A stretch of 64,000 bases of DNA from Brevibacterium spongiae (GCF_026168515.1 NZ_CP093443.1:3100001-3164000), one strand, 5' to 3'; shown: positions 9,339-18,883, counted from the first letter of the stretch. Numbers and translations: made by a program. Notes: generated by a model not told the origin, from the sequence alone.

Positions 9339-10334
9339 GTGACCGATTTCGACCTGAGTATCATCATTCCCGCCAAAGATGGTGCTCCCTACCTGAGCAC
9401 CCTGTTTCGCTCGCTTCTGTTGCAGGGTCCCGTTTGGGACCGAACACAGCTCATCTTCGTCAACGATGGATCCAGCGACGAGACGCCGGAGCTGCTCGAG
9501 GAATTCAGCAAGTGGTTCCCGCATTTCGAGGTGCTCACCAACCCCGAGGCAACGGGTCTTGCCAATGCCCGCAACAAAGGGCTAGCCGCCGCACGCGGGG
9601 AACATATCGTCTTCCTCGACGGGGATGACTGGCTGGCTCCGGGGCATCTGCCCACGATACTCGAGGCGGCGAACCGACTTGGGGTAGATTTCATCCGCTG
9701 CGACCATACGACGGTCGAGGGGACAAAGCGGGTGCGCAAGCTTGCTCCGATGACGGTGCGCAATGTGTCCCTCGATCCGCGAGTGGGCATCCTGCCCGTC
9801 TACGAATCGACAATGGTCGACTATCCGTTTGCGTGGGCCGGCATCTTCCATCGGCGCGTCTATGACCAGGGGATTCTCGAGTTCCCTGCCGACTTCATGA
9901 CGGCTGAGGATCGGTCCTGGATCTGGCGTCTGCACCTTCAGGCGGAGTCCTTTGCTGTCGTCGATGCTCCTGGGATCCTCTACCGAAGAGGCCTGGCCGG
10001 GTCACTGTCGCGCATCGTCGACGCTCGGCAGCTGGACTTCATTCGGGCGTTCGGGCAGATCTTCGATCTCGTTGCCAGCGAGCCGGACGCCGATCGGCTG
10101 TGGCCGAAGGCGATCCGGAACTGGTTAGCCATCCTCGATCATCAGATCAATCGCTTCGCCGCGTCCCCGGCGTCGCTGCGAAACCAGCTGCGGCGTGGTT
10201 CACGGACGATTTCGGCGAAGATTCCCCCCGAATATCTGCGCGAGGAGTTCGTTCTGCAGAAGCAGGGACGGCAGCTCAATGTAAGCAGCTACCTCAATGA
10301 CGCACCCTCATTTGTGCTGGAGATGGTGAAGTGA
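9339..10334 (+). CDS. family 2 glycosyltransferase
   Basis: A GT-A fold glycosyltransferase of 331 residues. Motifs seen: DLSIIIPAKDGAPYL at the start of the domain, FVNDGSSDET, GLANARNKGLAAARG, and the metal-binding FLDGDDW. A polar C-terminal half of about 200 residues without transmembrane segments follows. I chose the GTG at 9339 (CCGGAGA upstream) because the extra residues from 9267 lie in the hairpin region. The stop overlaps the next gene as GTGA. In this cluster it probably adds a neutral hexose or a starter sugar to the ulosonic acid polymer. The donor cannot be read from sequence. Confidence 0.82.
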   Translation: MTDFDLSIIIPAKDGAPYLSTLFRSLLLQGPVWDRTQLIFVNDGSSDETPELLEEFSKWFPHFEVLTNPEATGLANARNKGLAAARGEHIVFLDGDDWLAPGHLPTILEAANRLGVDFIRCDHTTVEGTKRVRKLAPMTVRNVSLDPRVGILPVYESTMVDYPFAWAGIFHRRVYDQGILEFPADFMTAEDRSWIWRLHLQAESFAVVDAPGILYRRGLAGSLSRIVDARQLDFIRAFGQIFDLVASEPDADRLWPKAIRNWLAILDHQINRFAASPASLRNQLRRGSRTISAKIPPEYLREEFVLQKQGRQLNVSSYLNDAPSFVLEMVK

Positions 10335-11779
10335 AACAGATCTTTCTGGCCTCAACACTGTTCGAGCTCGTCTGCCTCGCGGCAGGGATCGACGGCGGTG
10401 ACTACGATCGGCCTGCGGCTCCGGTTCTGATGGGAACCGGTGGGCTCGGCCCCGAGGACGCCCCGACCTCGACCGAGCGTATCCTTCTGGTCAGCAACAA
10501 CGCCGTCGTCATGGAGCTGTCCGAGTCGTTCATCGATGCTCCGGGAGCCGCCTCGTTGGTGGAGCGGTTCGATCGGGTCGTCGATCTCAACGACGCTCTG
10601 GCACCGCTTCACGTACACCCGTCGTCGTGGCGGCCCGATCACGCCGATCTGCCGATCGTGGAGTCGTATCTGCGGAGACGGTGGGGTCTTGATGAGGCTG
10701 ACGAGATCGAACTCATCATCGAATCCCCCCAGGTCAACCCCGCTATCGCCTTGGGGCGAGTGTTCTCGCGGGCGACAATACGGGTGCATGCCGATGGGCT
10801 GATGAGCTACGGTCCGACCCGCAATCAGATCCCGATGACGAATGGACAGCGCATGTCCGTGCTGCACCATCTGCCGCTCGTGCCGGGAGTCTCGCCGAGA
10901 TTGCTCCACGAGTTCGATATCGTCCACCGTCCGTTGGGGGTGGAGTCCTTCACCGCCGTGGTGCACGAGCTCGGTGAGCATTCCACCGATGCGCTCGAGG
11001 GGGAGATTGGGGATGTTCTGGGCAAGTCTGCACAGGCTCGGCCGTGGGCGCTGATCGTCGGTCAGTACCTGTCAGCGCTCGGGCTCATCTCTTCCGAGGA
11101 GGAGACGCAGCTGCACATCGACATGATCGAGGCCGCAGCCGCCCGAGGCATGGAAGTCGTGGTGTTCAAACCACACCCTGCTGCTCCGCCGTCACAGACC
11201 GGTCCGCTGCTCGATGCCGCAGAGCGACTTGGGATCACCCTGCGAATGTTCGATCTGCCCATCATGGCCGAAGTGATCATCGACCGTTTGTCTCCCGACC
11301 TCATCGTCGGCGGATTCTCGACCGCGCTGATCACGGCACGCCAGATCTATCGGGTGCCAGCTCTGGCTGTGGGCACCGACCTGCTGCTCGAAGCCATCGC
11401 GCCGTATCAGAACAGCAACCGCATTCCGCTGACGATCATCTCGGAGATCTGCGACGGCAGCACCCCGGATGACGCCCCCTCGCATCCGCGGCTGCGGCGT
11501 CTGCTCGCAGCGGTCACTTACTGCATGGCACCGACGCTCTCACACGATCTGCGCGACTCGGCCACTGATTTTCTCACCGAGGTCTTCGACGAGGACAATG
11601 AATCGACCGTCCGTTTCCACCGCTATTTCAAGCGCCGTCGGCTGACCGCGCTCGCTCTGCCGGGCAGCACCTCGAAGGCGTTCGCGCCGAAGCGGATGAT
11701 CAAACGCTCGGGAACGCTCGTAGTCAAAGCGGTGGCACGTAAACAGCAGCGCATCATGAAACGGATCCAGAGCCGTTGA
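10331..11779 (+). CDS. polysialyltransferase-family glycosyltransferase
   Basis: Resembles bacterial alpha-2,8/2,9-polysialyltransferases (POLYST family, GT-B fold), which polymerise CMP-sialic acid. The N-terminal KQIFLASTLFELVCLAAGI is the usual first strand and helix. EVVVFKPHP near residue 280 contains the family Lys-Pro-His-Pro motif, with His as the CMP-binding residue. GGFSTALITA near 330 corresponds to the C-terminal Ser-Ser/Thr motif. The 482-residue protein ends in a strongly basic tail, suited to membrane contact. GTG start overlapping the preceding stop. It is the best candidate for the enzyme that builds the ulosonic acid chain. Confidence 0.78.
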   Translation: MKQIFLASTLFELVCLAAGIDGGDYDRPAAPVLMGTGGLGPEDAPTSTERILLVSNNAVVMELSESFIDAPGAASLVERFDRVVDLNDALAPLHVHPSSWRPDHADLPIVESYLRRRWGLDEADEIELIIESPQVNPAIALGRVFSRATIRVHADGLMSYGPTRNQIPMTNGQRMSVLHHLPLVPGVSPRLLHEFDIVHRPLGVESFTAVVHELGEHSTDALEGEIGDVLGKSAQARPWALIVGQYLSALGLISSEEETQLHIDMIEAAAARGMEVVVFKPHPAAPPSQTGPLLDAAERLGITLRMFDLPIMAEVIIDRLSPDLIVGGFSTALITARQIYRVPALAVGTDLLLEAIAPYQNSNRIPLTIISEICDGSTPDDAPSHPRLRRLLAAVTYCMAPTLSHDLRDSATDFLTEVFDEDNESTVRFHRYFKRRRLTALALPGSTSKAFAPKRMIKRSGTLVVKAVARKQQRIMKRIQSR

Positions 11780-12777
11780 CCCCTGCAGGCAAGCGACGTC
11801 GGGCCATCGCCTTCGTCGAATCCCCACTCCAGTTCCTGTCTGCTCTCGAATCCAATGAACCGATGGAGGACCTGCTCATCCGGGCGCGGGCGAGCGCGAA
11901 GGGAATGACCTCGTTTCTTGATGCCTTCGACACGGACTGGCTGCCGAAGAACGTCCGCCTCGAACGTGAGGGCGCGAAGCCAGGGGTGCTGCGAAAGAGG
12001 AACTTCGATCGCATCTACCTCGGTGACGCCTGCTCGGGGCAGGTGCACAAGGCCTTGGCACTGGCGTATCTCGAGCGCCGCATGCCCGAGGTCGTCATCC
12101 TCGACGACGGTCTGGCCACCTATTCGGCGATTGAGATCCTCACTGCCAAACGCGGACCCCTCGTGCGTCCCCGACAGAAGCTCAAAGCGTCTCGCATGGT
12201 TATGGCCGCCCACGTCGCCGACCGCCTGCGCAGTCTAGCGACAATGGGCAAGCTGCGCTGGCACACAGCGCTTCCGGTGTCGAAGCCGCTGCGCAAGGGG
12301 TTCCTCAAGGCCGGCGGCGAGATCACCCGCCACGGCTTCGAACACCTCCAGACCCTGCCGACCGGCGGCAGCCACCCGCGGGACAATCCAGTCATCGGTT
12401 CGTCTTTGGCCGCCGACGGGCTCATCGACGCCTTCGCCTACCGGTCATGGGTCGATGACATCATCGACGCCAACGGATCGATCACCTATTACCCGCACAG
12501 GCGAGAGACCGATGAGTTCCTCGCCGACCTCGCAGGTGATGAGAGAGTTCGGATCAAAAACCTCGGCCTGCCCATCGAGCTGCGTCTGATCAATCTGCCA
12601 CCGAAGTCGACGATCCGTACCCTGCCCTCGACTGCTGCGGTGTCCCTGGCCGTGCTCAACCCGGATGTCGACATCCAGGTCACTGAGATCCCCGCGAAGT
12701 GGTGGACCGGCGCCTCACCCGATAGTCTGCGAAAGTCCCTCAACGCCCAGTCGGTCAAGGCAGATGACGATTCCTGA
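11776..12777 (+). CDS. GT52-like (sialyltransferase-like) glycosyltransferase
   Basis: A 333-residue protein with features of the lipooligosaccharide/capsule sialyltransferase-like group: the N-terminal strand RRAIAFVESPLQFLSALES, VVILDDGLATYS near 111, which matches the LDDG motif of the group, and ITYYPHRRETDE near 235, matching a Tyr-Pro-His-Arg/Pro-Arg-Glu motif. It begins at a TTG (11776) overlapping the preceding stop as TTGA, consistent with re-initiation. It may transfer a CMP-activated ulosonic acid to a different acceptor from its neighbour at 10331. The assignment rests on these short motifs only. Confidence 0.62.
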   Translation: MTPAGKRRRAIAFVESPLQFLSALESNEPMEDLLIRARASAKGMTSFLDAFDTDWLPKNVRLEREGAKPGVLRKRNFDRIYLGDACSGQVHKALALAYLERRMPEVVILDDGLATYSAIEILTAKRGPLVRPRQKLKASRMVMAAHVADRLRSLATMGKLRWHTALPVSKPLRKGFLKAGGEITRHGFEHLQTLPTGGSHPRDNPVIGSSLAADGLIDAFAYRSWVDDIIDANGSITYYPHRRETDEFLADLAGDERVRIKNLGLPIELRLINLPPKSTIRTLPSTAAVSLAVLNPDVDIQVTEIPAKWWTGASPDSLRKSLNAQSVKADDDS

Positions 12778-14053
12778 ACCAGGCGATGCCCACTACAGCG
12801 GGCCGATCTTTCCGCCGTCGCTCGCCGACGCCCCACCGCAGAGATCGGCCGGGCTCGACCCCATCCGCATCCTCTCGGTCTCCGACAGTGAGTCCTACCT
12901 CAAATGGGCGACCCAACTGCTGTCGACCCTGCCGGATGTCGAGGGTCGTGTATTCCTCATCGACAATCCGATCCTGCCGACCGACGAACAGATCGCCAGC
13001 GCTGTCGCGGGCACCGATTGGGAGCACCGTGAGGTCCCCGTCATCTCCCGCACCGACCTGGCGCAGGTCATCGCCGACCACTCCCCCGACATCGTTCTCG
13101 GGGCAGCGACCGGCCCAATCGTCGCCCAGGTCTTCCTCACCGCGCATACCCGCACCAACCGGCCGGCCCTGGTCTCGGGCCTGCCCGGAATGGGGCTGCC
13201 GGCCAGCGGCAAGGGAATGAATTATCGCCGGCTGATGGATGCGTTCATCGCCCATTCCTTCGCCGAGGTGGCCGCCTACACCGAGGCCAGCGCGCAGTCG
13301 CAGGTCCCGTGCGAGGTGATGCTGGCCCGGTTGCCGATGCTCCGTTCGCAGAGTCTTCCGCAGCTCGTGAAATCCACCACCGCCGAGGCGGTCCCCCGCA
13401 CCCTGGTGTTCGCTCCGCAGGCGAAGGTCCCTGCCGAACGCCGCGACCGAGAGGCGATCATCGCGGCCCTGGCCGCTTTCGCCGACCGTCACCCGGAATC
13501 GACGGCGGTCGTCAAGATGCGCTCGCGTCCCGGTGAGTTCGAGACCCATCACGAACTGCATTCCTACTTCGACATCATCGAGGACTTCCGTGGGCGCGGT
13601 GTTCCGGGTGCAGCACGCATCGAGTTGGGCTACGGTCCGCTCAGTGACTTCCTCGCCGAGGACTCGGCCCTGGTCACCGTGTCCTCGACGGCCGCGCTAG
13701 AATCCATCGACCGAGGCGTGCCGACGCTGCTCATCTCGGACTTCGGCTTCAACACCGAGCTGCTCAATGAGGTCTTCGCCGACTCCGGCGCCACCGGGAC
13801 ACTCGCCGAGGTGGCGGCCGGGTCCATCGGCTTCCCTGCACCTGAGTGGCTGGCTGAGAACTACTTCCACCCCGAGGACGGCCAGCTGCGTCGCGACTTG
13901 GGACTCCTGGCCGCACGTACCAAGAGCGGTCAGCTGCCGAACCGTCGGTCAGCACTGCTCAAGCAGAAGCGGATGCTGCTGCGCGCCGAGCTGCGCACCG
14001 TCACCCCGACCCCGATCATCAGCGCCTACCGCAAGCTGCGCCACACCCGCTGA
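12764..14053 (+). CDS. DUF6716-type putative glycosyltransferase
   Basis: A 429-residue soluble-looking protein. It has Rossmann-like alternation (DPIRILSVSDSESYLKWA at residue 20 on; DIVLGAATGP), then a second half with VFAPQAKVPAERRDRE, TAVVKMRSRPGE and VTVSSTAALESIDRGVPTLLISD, the layout of GT-B enzymes with a nucleotide-sugar site. Proteins annotated as DUF6716 putative glycosyltransferase accompany NeuA/NeuB genes in other actinobacteria. The ATG at 12764 lies 14 bp inside the preceding gene, which marks it as the last member of the operon. An upstream in-frame start at 12665 is inside the previous coding region and less likely. Confidence 0.68.
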   Translation: MTIPEPGDAHYSGPIFPPSLADAPPQRSAGLDPIRILSVSDSESYLKWATQLLSTLPDVEGRVFLIDNPILPTDEQIASAVAGTDWEHREVPVISRTDLAQVIADHSPDIVLGAATGPIVAQVFLTAHTRTNRPALVSGLPGMGLPASGKGMNYRRLMDAFIAHSFAEVAAYTEASAQSQVPCEVMLARLPMLRSQSLPQLVKSTTAEAVPRTLVFAPQAKVPAERRDREAIIAALAAFADRHPESTAVVKMRSRPGEFETHHELHSYFDIIEDFRGRGVPGAARIELGYGPLSDFLAEDSALVTVSSTAALESIDRGVPTLLISDFGFNTELLNEVFADSGATGTLAEVAAGSIGFPAPEWLAENYFHPEDGQLRRDLGLLAARTKSGQLPNRRSALLKQKRMLLRAELRTVTPTPIISAYRKLRHTR

Positions 14054-14227
14054 CCCCGGCTCGGAGCGGCACTCCCGCCGCTGGCGCCCGGCTCCTGGCA
14101 CGCAGCTAGCCGAGAATAGGTCACCAACGGATATATTCCGCGCCGGTAACTATCCGATAGCGACCTGGATTCCGGAAAAGCGTCGGAGTGAGAGGCGAAG
14201 CAAGCGCACGAGCGGAGCTCGGCAGTC

Positions 14228-14740
14228 TCAGCTCCGGTCGTCGGGGACTCGGCTCGGTTCGTCCATGGGCACGACCACCTCGGTGTCGGGGGATTCGTCC
14301 TTGAACACCCAGGTGCGGTAGGCGTAGAAGCGGAAGATCATCGCCAGGCCGATTCCGATGACGTTCGTCGAGATGTTGTAGGTGAGCTGGTCGCGCATAT
14401 CGAGCAGGTACCAGGTCACGCCGAGCGGGATGACGGAGATGATCATGCCTACGAGGTTGACGACGACGAAGAGGACGATGCCGCGCATGTTCGAGTGCGT
14501 GGTCCGGTCCCCGTAGGTCCAGAGTTTGTTGCCCATCCACACGACGATCATGGACAGGATCGTCGAGATGATCTTCGACTTGATGGGGCTGCCCTCGAGG
14601 AGGGCGGGGATCGGACCGAGCCCATAGGCCAGCACATTGGACAGCCCGACGTCGACGATATAGCCGAGCCCGCCGACGGTGAGGAACTTGAAGGCTTCCA
14701 CCGCGAGGCGCCGGAGACGGTCCGAGAATGACTCTTTCAT
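14228..14740 (-). CDS. GtrA family membrane protein
   Basis: A 170-residue protein with four hydrophobic helices and the GtrA signatures FLTVGGLGYIVDVG near the N-terminus and FRFYAYRTWVFKD near the C-terminus. GtrA-family proteins act with polyprenyl-linked glycosyltransferases, probably helping lipid-linked sugars cross the membrane. It is the last gene of a leftward three-gene unit (GT2, GT-C-like protein, GtrA), 21 bases after its neighbour. I placed the start at the ATG at 14738-14740; a GTG three codons upstream is also possible. Confidence 0.85.
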   Translation of the reverse strand: MKESFSDRLRRLAVEAFKFLTVGGLGYIVDVGLSNVLAYGLGPIPALLEGSPIKSKIISTILSMIVVWMGNKLWTYGDRTTHSNMRGIVLFVVVNLVGMIISVIPLGVTWYLLDMRDQLTYNISTNVIGIGLAMIFRFYAYRTWVFKDESPDTEVVVPMDEPSRVPDDRS

Positions 14741-14761
14741 AACTGTCACCAGTCTATGGCC

Positions 14762-16477
14762 CTAGGTTTCGGAGTTGCTGGATGCCGCCCTGCGCGGAGT
14801 GGCTGCCACCCGATTCGAGCCGACCTCGCTGTGGGCGGTTCCGCCCGGTCCCCGTTTCCAGGGGTGCCGCCACATCGCCACCGCGAGCACGCCGGCCGCA
14901 GTCAGTGCCAGCGCGGGCCAGAACGTGTACCGGAAATGATTGGCCGGCACGATCGGGAAGTACCCGAAGACATAACACAGCGCCGAGGCGGCCAAGGTCG
15001 TGATCTCGGGCCAGAACGTCCGTGCCCGGTTCGCCACGCGACGCGTGTCCGAGGCGATCTCTCCCGTCGGGGTGATTCCCCTTGCCGAGGCGCGGTCGTC
15101 TGACAAGGTGCTCTCGCAGGTCGATGTGTGGTCGCCTGCCGCACGTCCACGCAGGTCACCCCCGGTGCGCCGGCGAGCTCGATAGGCGAGTCCGAGCAGC
15201 ACGACGGCGACGAGTGTCCAGAACCAAGGTTTGAAGAGCATCGGGAACGTCGCCAAGGCGAAGTCCTCGACATAGGGGCGGAAGATGTAGTCGGCCTTTA
15301 CGCTTCCAGGGTCGAAACCGACCTTCTCGGCGTCACCGTCCCAGGTGGCTTCCCAATACTCGAGCTTCGAGGAGAAGAAGTAAGAGGAGAATACCGCGGT
15401 CCGGTACTCGATGTAGCTGACCGGATGAGTGATCACCTCGCTCAGCCACAGCTTCTTCAGTTCATCTTGGTAGGCGATCGGGCTGAATGCCCGTCCCGTG
15501 GTGCCTCTGCCGTAGCAGTTCCAGTAGGCATCCCAGGTCTCACCCTTCTCCAGACATATGTCGCGGGCCGAGCTGATATGGTCTTTGAGTTCTTGCGGCG
15601 CGTCGGACGCCTGCAGCCGGGATTCGGGCACCGAGAACATCACATCGTCGAGGAAGATCTGCGAGATCTGTCCGGTCTTCTCAACACCGACCTGTGCGTC
15701 GATGGCCGCGTCGGTGGCCTTGACTCCCCCGCCGATGAGTACGAGCACGATCAGTGACAGCACTGCGGTGAGTAGGATCGATCGGCCGTGCTTCCTCGTA
15801 GCAGAACGGGACGGCTCGCGACGGTTCCGCCACCAGCTGAGGATGCACCAGCCGCCATAGACAGCAATCGGCACGACGGCGAAGACCGCGTTCTTCCGTA
15901 CGCCCACGGCGTAGACGAGAAGGACCAGGGCAGGAAGCCAGAGGATCCAGGCCCTCGGGACGAACCGGGTGATGACGATCAGCAGCGTTCCCAGCAGCAG
16001 GGCCACTGCCAGTTGCGTGTCCTTCCACAAGGTCGTCATCTGTGACACGACCCACGGTGTGGCCATCATGGCCGGACCCAAAAGCGACATCCACCGCGGA
16101 GTCCCGGTCCGGTGCAGGAGCACACCGATCAGCCATGCTGACGCAGCCAACAGCCCGACCTGCAACACCAGCAGGCTCCCGGCCTCCCCCGTGAGCTCGA
16201 TCAGTCCGTGCCACACCGCGCTCATCACCGGCGGATGCCAGTCGGTGAAGGGGTGCTTCCCTGTGGCCTGCAGATACTGCTCAGCGATGTCGACGTTGAC
16301 CCGTCCGGGAAAGAAGAGTCGAACGAACAGCACCGACCAGGCCAGCGTGATCGCTGCCAGCAGGATGTCCCAGGCGAGCGCGGACGACAGGATGGTACGC
16401 AGCCGCGCACTGGGTCCGGCGTTCTCAGGTTCGGCGGAGAGAAGGGGACGTGCAGCTTTCAGCCTCGGTTCGGTCAT
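14762..16477 (-). CDS. multi-pass membrane protein, DUF6020/GT-C-like
   Basis: A 571-residue protein with about ten transmembrane segments and a large loop at residues 270-370. The pattern fits GT-C glycosyltransferases or the DUF6020 group: an early external loop with NVDIAEQYLQATGKHPFTDWHPP, rich in acidic and His residues, and TTLWKDTQLAV. About 100 residues of polar sequence interrupt the last two membrane segments. It overlaps the upstream GT2 gene by 4 bp, so it probably uses the polyprenyl-phosphate sugar that enzyme makes to glycosylate an envelope polymer. The acceptor is unknown. Confidence 0.65.
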   Translation of the reverse strand: MTEPRLKAARPLLSAEPENAGPSARLRTILSSALAWDILLAAITLAWSVLFVRLFFPGRVNVDIAEQYLQATGKHPFTDWHPPVMSAVWHGLIELTGEAGSLLVLQVGLLAASAWLIGVLLHRTGTPRWMSLLGPAMMATPWVVSQMTTLWKDTQLAVALLLGTLLIVITRFVPRAWILWLPALVLLVYAVGVRKNAVFAVVPIAVYGGWCILSWWRNRREPSRSATRKHGRSILLTAVLSLIVLVLIGGGVKATDAAIDAQVGVEKTGQISQIFLDDVMFSVPESRLQASDAPQELKDHISSARDICLEKGETWDAYWNCYGRGTTGRAFSPIAYQDELKKLWLSEVITHPVSYIEYRTAVFSSYFFSSKLEYWEATWDGDAEKVGFDPGSVKADYIFRPYVEDFALATFPMLFKPWFWTLVAVVLLGLAYRARRRTGGDLRGRAAGDHTSTCESTLSDDRASARGITPTGEIASDTRRVANRARTFWPEITTLAASALCYVFGYFPIVPANHFRYTFWPALALTAAGVLAVAMWRHPWKRGPGGTAHSEVGSNRVAATPRRAASSNSET

Positions 16478-17541
16478 GAAGCGAAGCGGGCCCGCACCTG
16501 CTGGCTCGGCTTCACCCGTGCCGCGTCAACGTAGATCCCCGCTGTCGAAGCTGCGACCTCACCGCCGGGAGCGTTCTGCCCCGGGGTCTGCCGTTGGATC
16601 ACGGGGCGGCCGGTGACGGCGGGGAGGCCGAGATACGCCAGCCGTGAGGTCTCGCGCCGGGCACGGCGCAGTCCGTCCAAGGTCAGTCCGACGCTGCCGA
16701 GGAGGAACGCCAGTCCCATGAGCGCGGCGGCGAGGATCGCCGTGGGGAACCTGGGCACGAGTCCGGTCTGCCAGAACTCCCACACGACGGGAATTCCGAA
16801 CACCAGGGACAGCGCCGCAAGCACGACGGTGAGGGTGCCGTAGAACAGCCGCGGGCGCTCGTGCCGGACGAGGGCGGAGATGAGCCCGAGGATGCGGAAC
16901 CCGTCTTTGAAGGTCGAGAGCTTCGACTCGCTTCCGTCGGGTCGGTCACGGAAGTCCACGGCCACCTCGGTGGTGGGAAGACGCAGGGACATCGTGTGCA
17001 CGGTCAGCTCGGTCTCGATCTCGAACCGGCGGCTGATCGCGGGGAACGACTTGACGAAGCGGCGGGAGAACACGCGGTAGCCGGAGAGCATGTCGGAGAC
17101 CAGCGAACCGAAGAGCCACCCGGTCAGCCGGTTGAACATCTTGTTCCCGGCTTCGTGGCCGGGTCGGTAGGACGTCGTCTCCTGATTGTCCTGCCGCACC
17201 CCGAGCACATGGTCAAACGGGCCGGAGATGAGGGTATCGATCATCTCGGGCAGGTGAGCGGCCTCGTAGGTGTCGTCGCCGTCGATCATCACGTAGATGT
17301 CGGCATCGATGTCGGCGAAGGCCCGACGCACGACGTTGCCCTTGCCCGGCACATTCTCCTTGCGCACGATGGCCCCGGCCTCCGCGGCGCGCTGGGAGGT
17401 GCGATCGCTCGAGCAGTTGTCATAGACGTAGACCGTGATTCCCGGCACTGCGGCCTTGAGGTCGCCGACGACCTTCGCGACGGTGATCTCCTCATTGTGG
17501 CAAGGAACGATCGCTGCGATCCTCGTCGTCTGCTCGTGCAT
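16474..17541 (-). CDS. family 2 glycosyltransferase (polyprenyl-phosphate sugar synthase type)
   Basis: Transfers a sugar from a nucleotide donor to polyprenyl phosphate on the inner membrane face. The 355-residue protein begins IAAIVPCHNEEITV, then VYDNCSSDRTS and MIDGDDTYEA (metal-binding Asp residues). SDMLSGYRVFSRRFVKSFP and FEIETELTVH are typical of DPM1/GtrB-like enzymes. Two C-terminal transmembrane helices lie at about residues 240-300, followed by a basic tail. It heads the leftward unit with the GT-C-like and GtrA genes, the classic three-part GtrABC-like arrangement. Confidence 0.85.
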   Translation of the reverse strand: MHEQTTRIAAIVPCHNEEITVAKVVGDLKAAVPGITVYVYDNCSSDRTSQRAAEAGAIVRKENVPGKGNVVRRAFADIDADIYVMIDGDDTYEAAHLPEMIDTLISGPFDHVLGVRQDNQETTSYRPGHEAGNKMFNRLTGWLFGSLVSDMLSGYRVFSRRFVKSFPAISRRFEIETELTVHTMSLRLPTTEVAVDFRDRPDGSESKLSTFKDGFRILGLISALVRHERPRLFYGTLTVVLAALSLVFGIPVVWEFWQTGLVPRFPTAILAAALMGLAFLLGSVGLTLDGLRRARRETSRLAYLGLPAVTGRPVIQRQTPGQNAPGGEVAASTAGIYVDAARVKPSQQVRARFAS

Positions 17542-17914
17542 TCACCGGTCCCCTCGTGGAGCTCAACCGCTTGCCCGATACTCCGGACAGGCGTACCTGT
17601 CGATCATTCACAGGTACGCCCCGGACATGGACATGGGGTTACGACGAAGAGAATTGCGTCGAGATTCTGCGTCGATTTCCGACTCTGTTCACCGACTCGT
17701 CATCTCGGCCGTCGAGGAGGTCAGACGGGCCTGCGCGGTGAGTTCTCGATCACGATCGCCCAGTTATGCGTCCTTTTATGACATCTGCCTGTGAGGATCA
17801 TGCGATTCCTTGGCATCCTGAATCGTCGGCCTTACTGGACCGTAAGTCGGCCTTCCCCAATCTTCGCCGTCCACCACCGTGCGCGGCATCCGTCAACCAC
17901 ACGAGGAGGCGCCT
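17542..17914. other. divergent control region between GT2 and metN
   Basis: 373 bases with no supported gene. It holds the promoters for the leftward envelope operon and for rightward metNIQ, plus the 11-bp inverted repeat listed separately. I looked for SAM riboswitch-like structure ahead of metN and found only a short hairpin around 17833-17848, so I do not call one. Confidence 0.5.
17590..17620. repeat. perfect 11-bp inverted repeat
   Basis: GGCGTACCTGT (17590-17600) and its exact complement (17610-17620) flank a 9-base spacer, 49 bases upstream of the leftward GT2 start. The position suggests an operator for that operon. Without a U-run it is unlikely to be a terminator. Confidence 0.5.
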
Positions 17915-18883
17915 GTGATCGAACTGCGCGCACTGCGAAAGGTGTTCGGAGACACCGTCGCCCTGGAGGAGATCGACCTCTCGGTCCCTGCCGGAGAGAT
18001 CCACGGCATCGTCGGCCGGTCCGGAGCCGGCAAGTCCACGCTCATCCGCTGCCTGACCGGACTCGAATCCCCCACCTCGGGGACGGTGTCCATCGACGGA
18101 GTCGACCTCACCGGTCAGTCCGGGTCCGGGCTGCGCGAAGCCCGCCGCAGCATCGGCATGGTCTTCCAGCACGTCAACCTCCTCGACTCCCGCACGGCCT
18201 TGAATAACGTCGCCCACCCCCTGCAGATCGCCGGTGTGGGCAAGGCGGAACGGCTGGACAAGGCGCGCGAGCTGCTTGAGATCGTCGGCCTCGGCGACCG
18301 CGTCGACAACTATCCCGCTCAGCTCTCGGGCGGACAGAAGCAGCGCGTGGGCATTGCCCGAGCACTGGCCGCAGAGCCGAAGGTGCTGCTCTGCGATGAG
18401 CCCACCTCGGCGCTCGATGCCTCGACCACGGACCAGATCCTCGGTCTCATCCGCTCCCTGCGTGACCGCTTGGGCATCACCGTCCTCATCATCACCCACG
18501 AGATGTCCGTCGTCCGCGAGATCTGTGATTCCGTGACGCTGCTGGCCGACGGCCGGGTGGCGAAGACCGGACGCCTCGCCGAGGTGATCGCCGAACCCGG
18601 ATCGGCGCTGGCCAAGGACCTCGTCCCCCTCCCGCCGGTCAGCATCGACGATTCGGCGAACCGCCTCGTCGAGGTGTCCCTGGCCGGCACCGACCTGCCC
18701 ACCGTGCTCACCACCGCGCAGAAGGCGGGAGTGAGCGCCGAGGCGATCCTCGCCGGAGCCGTCGAGACGATCGAGGGCCGCCAGATCGGCCGCCTGCGTT
18801 TCACCGTGGACTCGGCAGACGAAGCTCAGGGGCTCATCACGGCGCTGAAAGCCGATGGAATCTATGCGGAGGAGGCTGCCTGA
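17915..18883 (+). CDS. metN: methionine ABC transporter ATP-binding protein
   Basis: ATPase subunit of the MetNIQ D/L-methionine importer. The 322-residue protein has Walker A GRSGAGKST at 34-42, the signature LSGGQKQRVGIARAL near 140, Walker B VLLCDEPTSALD, and a switch His in ITHEMSVV. The last 75 residues form the NIL regulatory domain, which binds methionine and inhibits transport in MetN. The GTG start at 17915 follows GAGGAGG at ideal spacing; an upstream ATG at 17879 is rejected. The stop shares one base with the metI start. Confidence 0.93.
   Translation: MIELRALRKVFGDTVALEEIDLSVPAGEIHGIVGRSGAGKSTLIRCLTGLESPTSGTVSIDGVDLTGQSGSGLREARRSIGMVFQHVNLLDSRTALNNVAHPLQIAGVGKAERLDKARELLEIVGLGDRVDNYPAQLSGGQKQRVGIARALAAEPKVLLCDEPTSALDASTTDQILGLIRSLRDRLGITVLIITHEMSVVREICDSVTLLADGRVAKTGRLAEVIAEPGSALAKDLVPLPPVSIDDSANRLVEVSLAGTDLPTVLTTAQKAGVSAEAILAGAVETIEGRQIGRLRFTVDSADEAQGLITALKADGIYAEEAA

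Noticed and set aside
17700..17914. SAM riboswitch ahead of metNIQ
   Set aside because: No multi-stem arrangement or conserved SAM-I/II/IV core could be drawn; only a 5-bp stem is visible.
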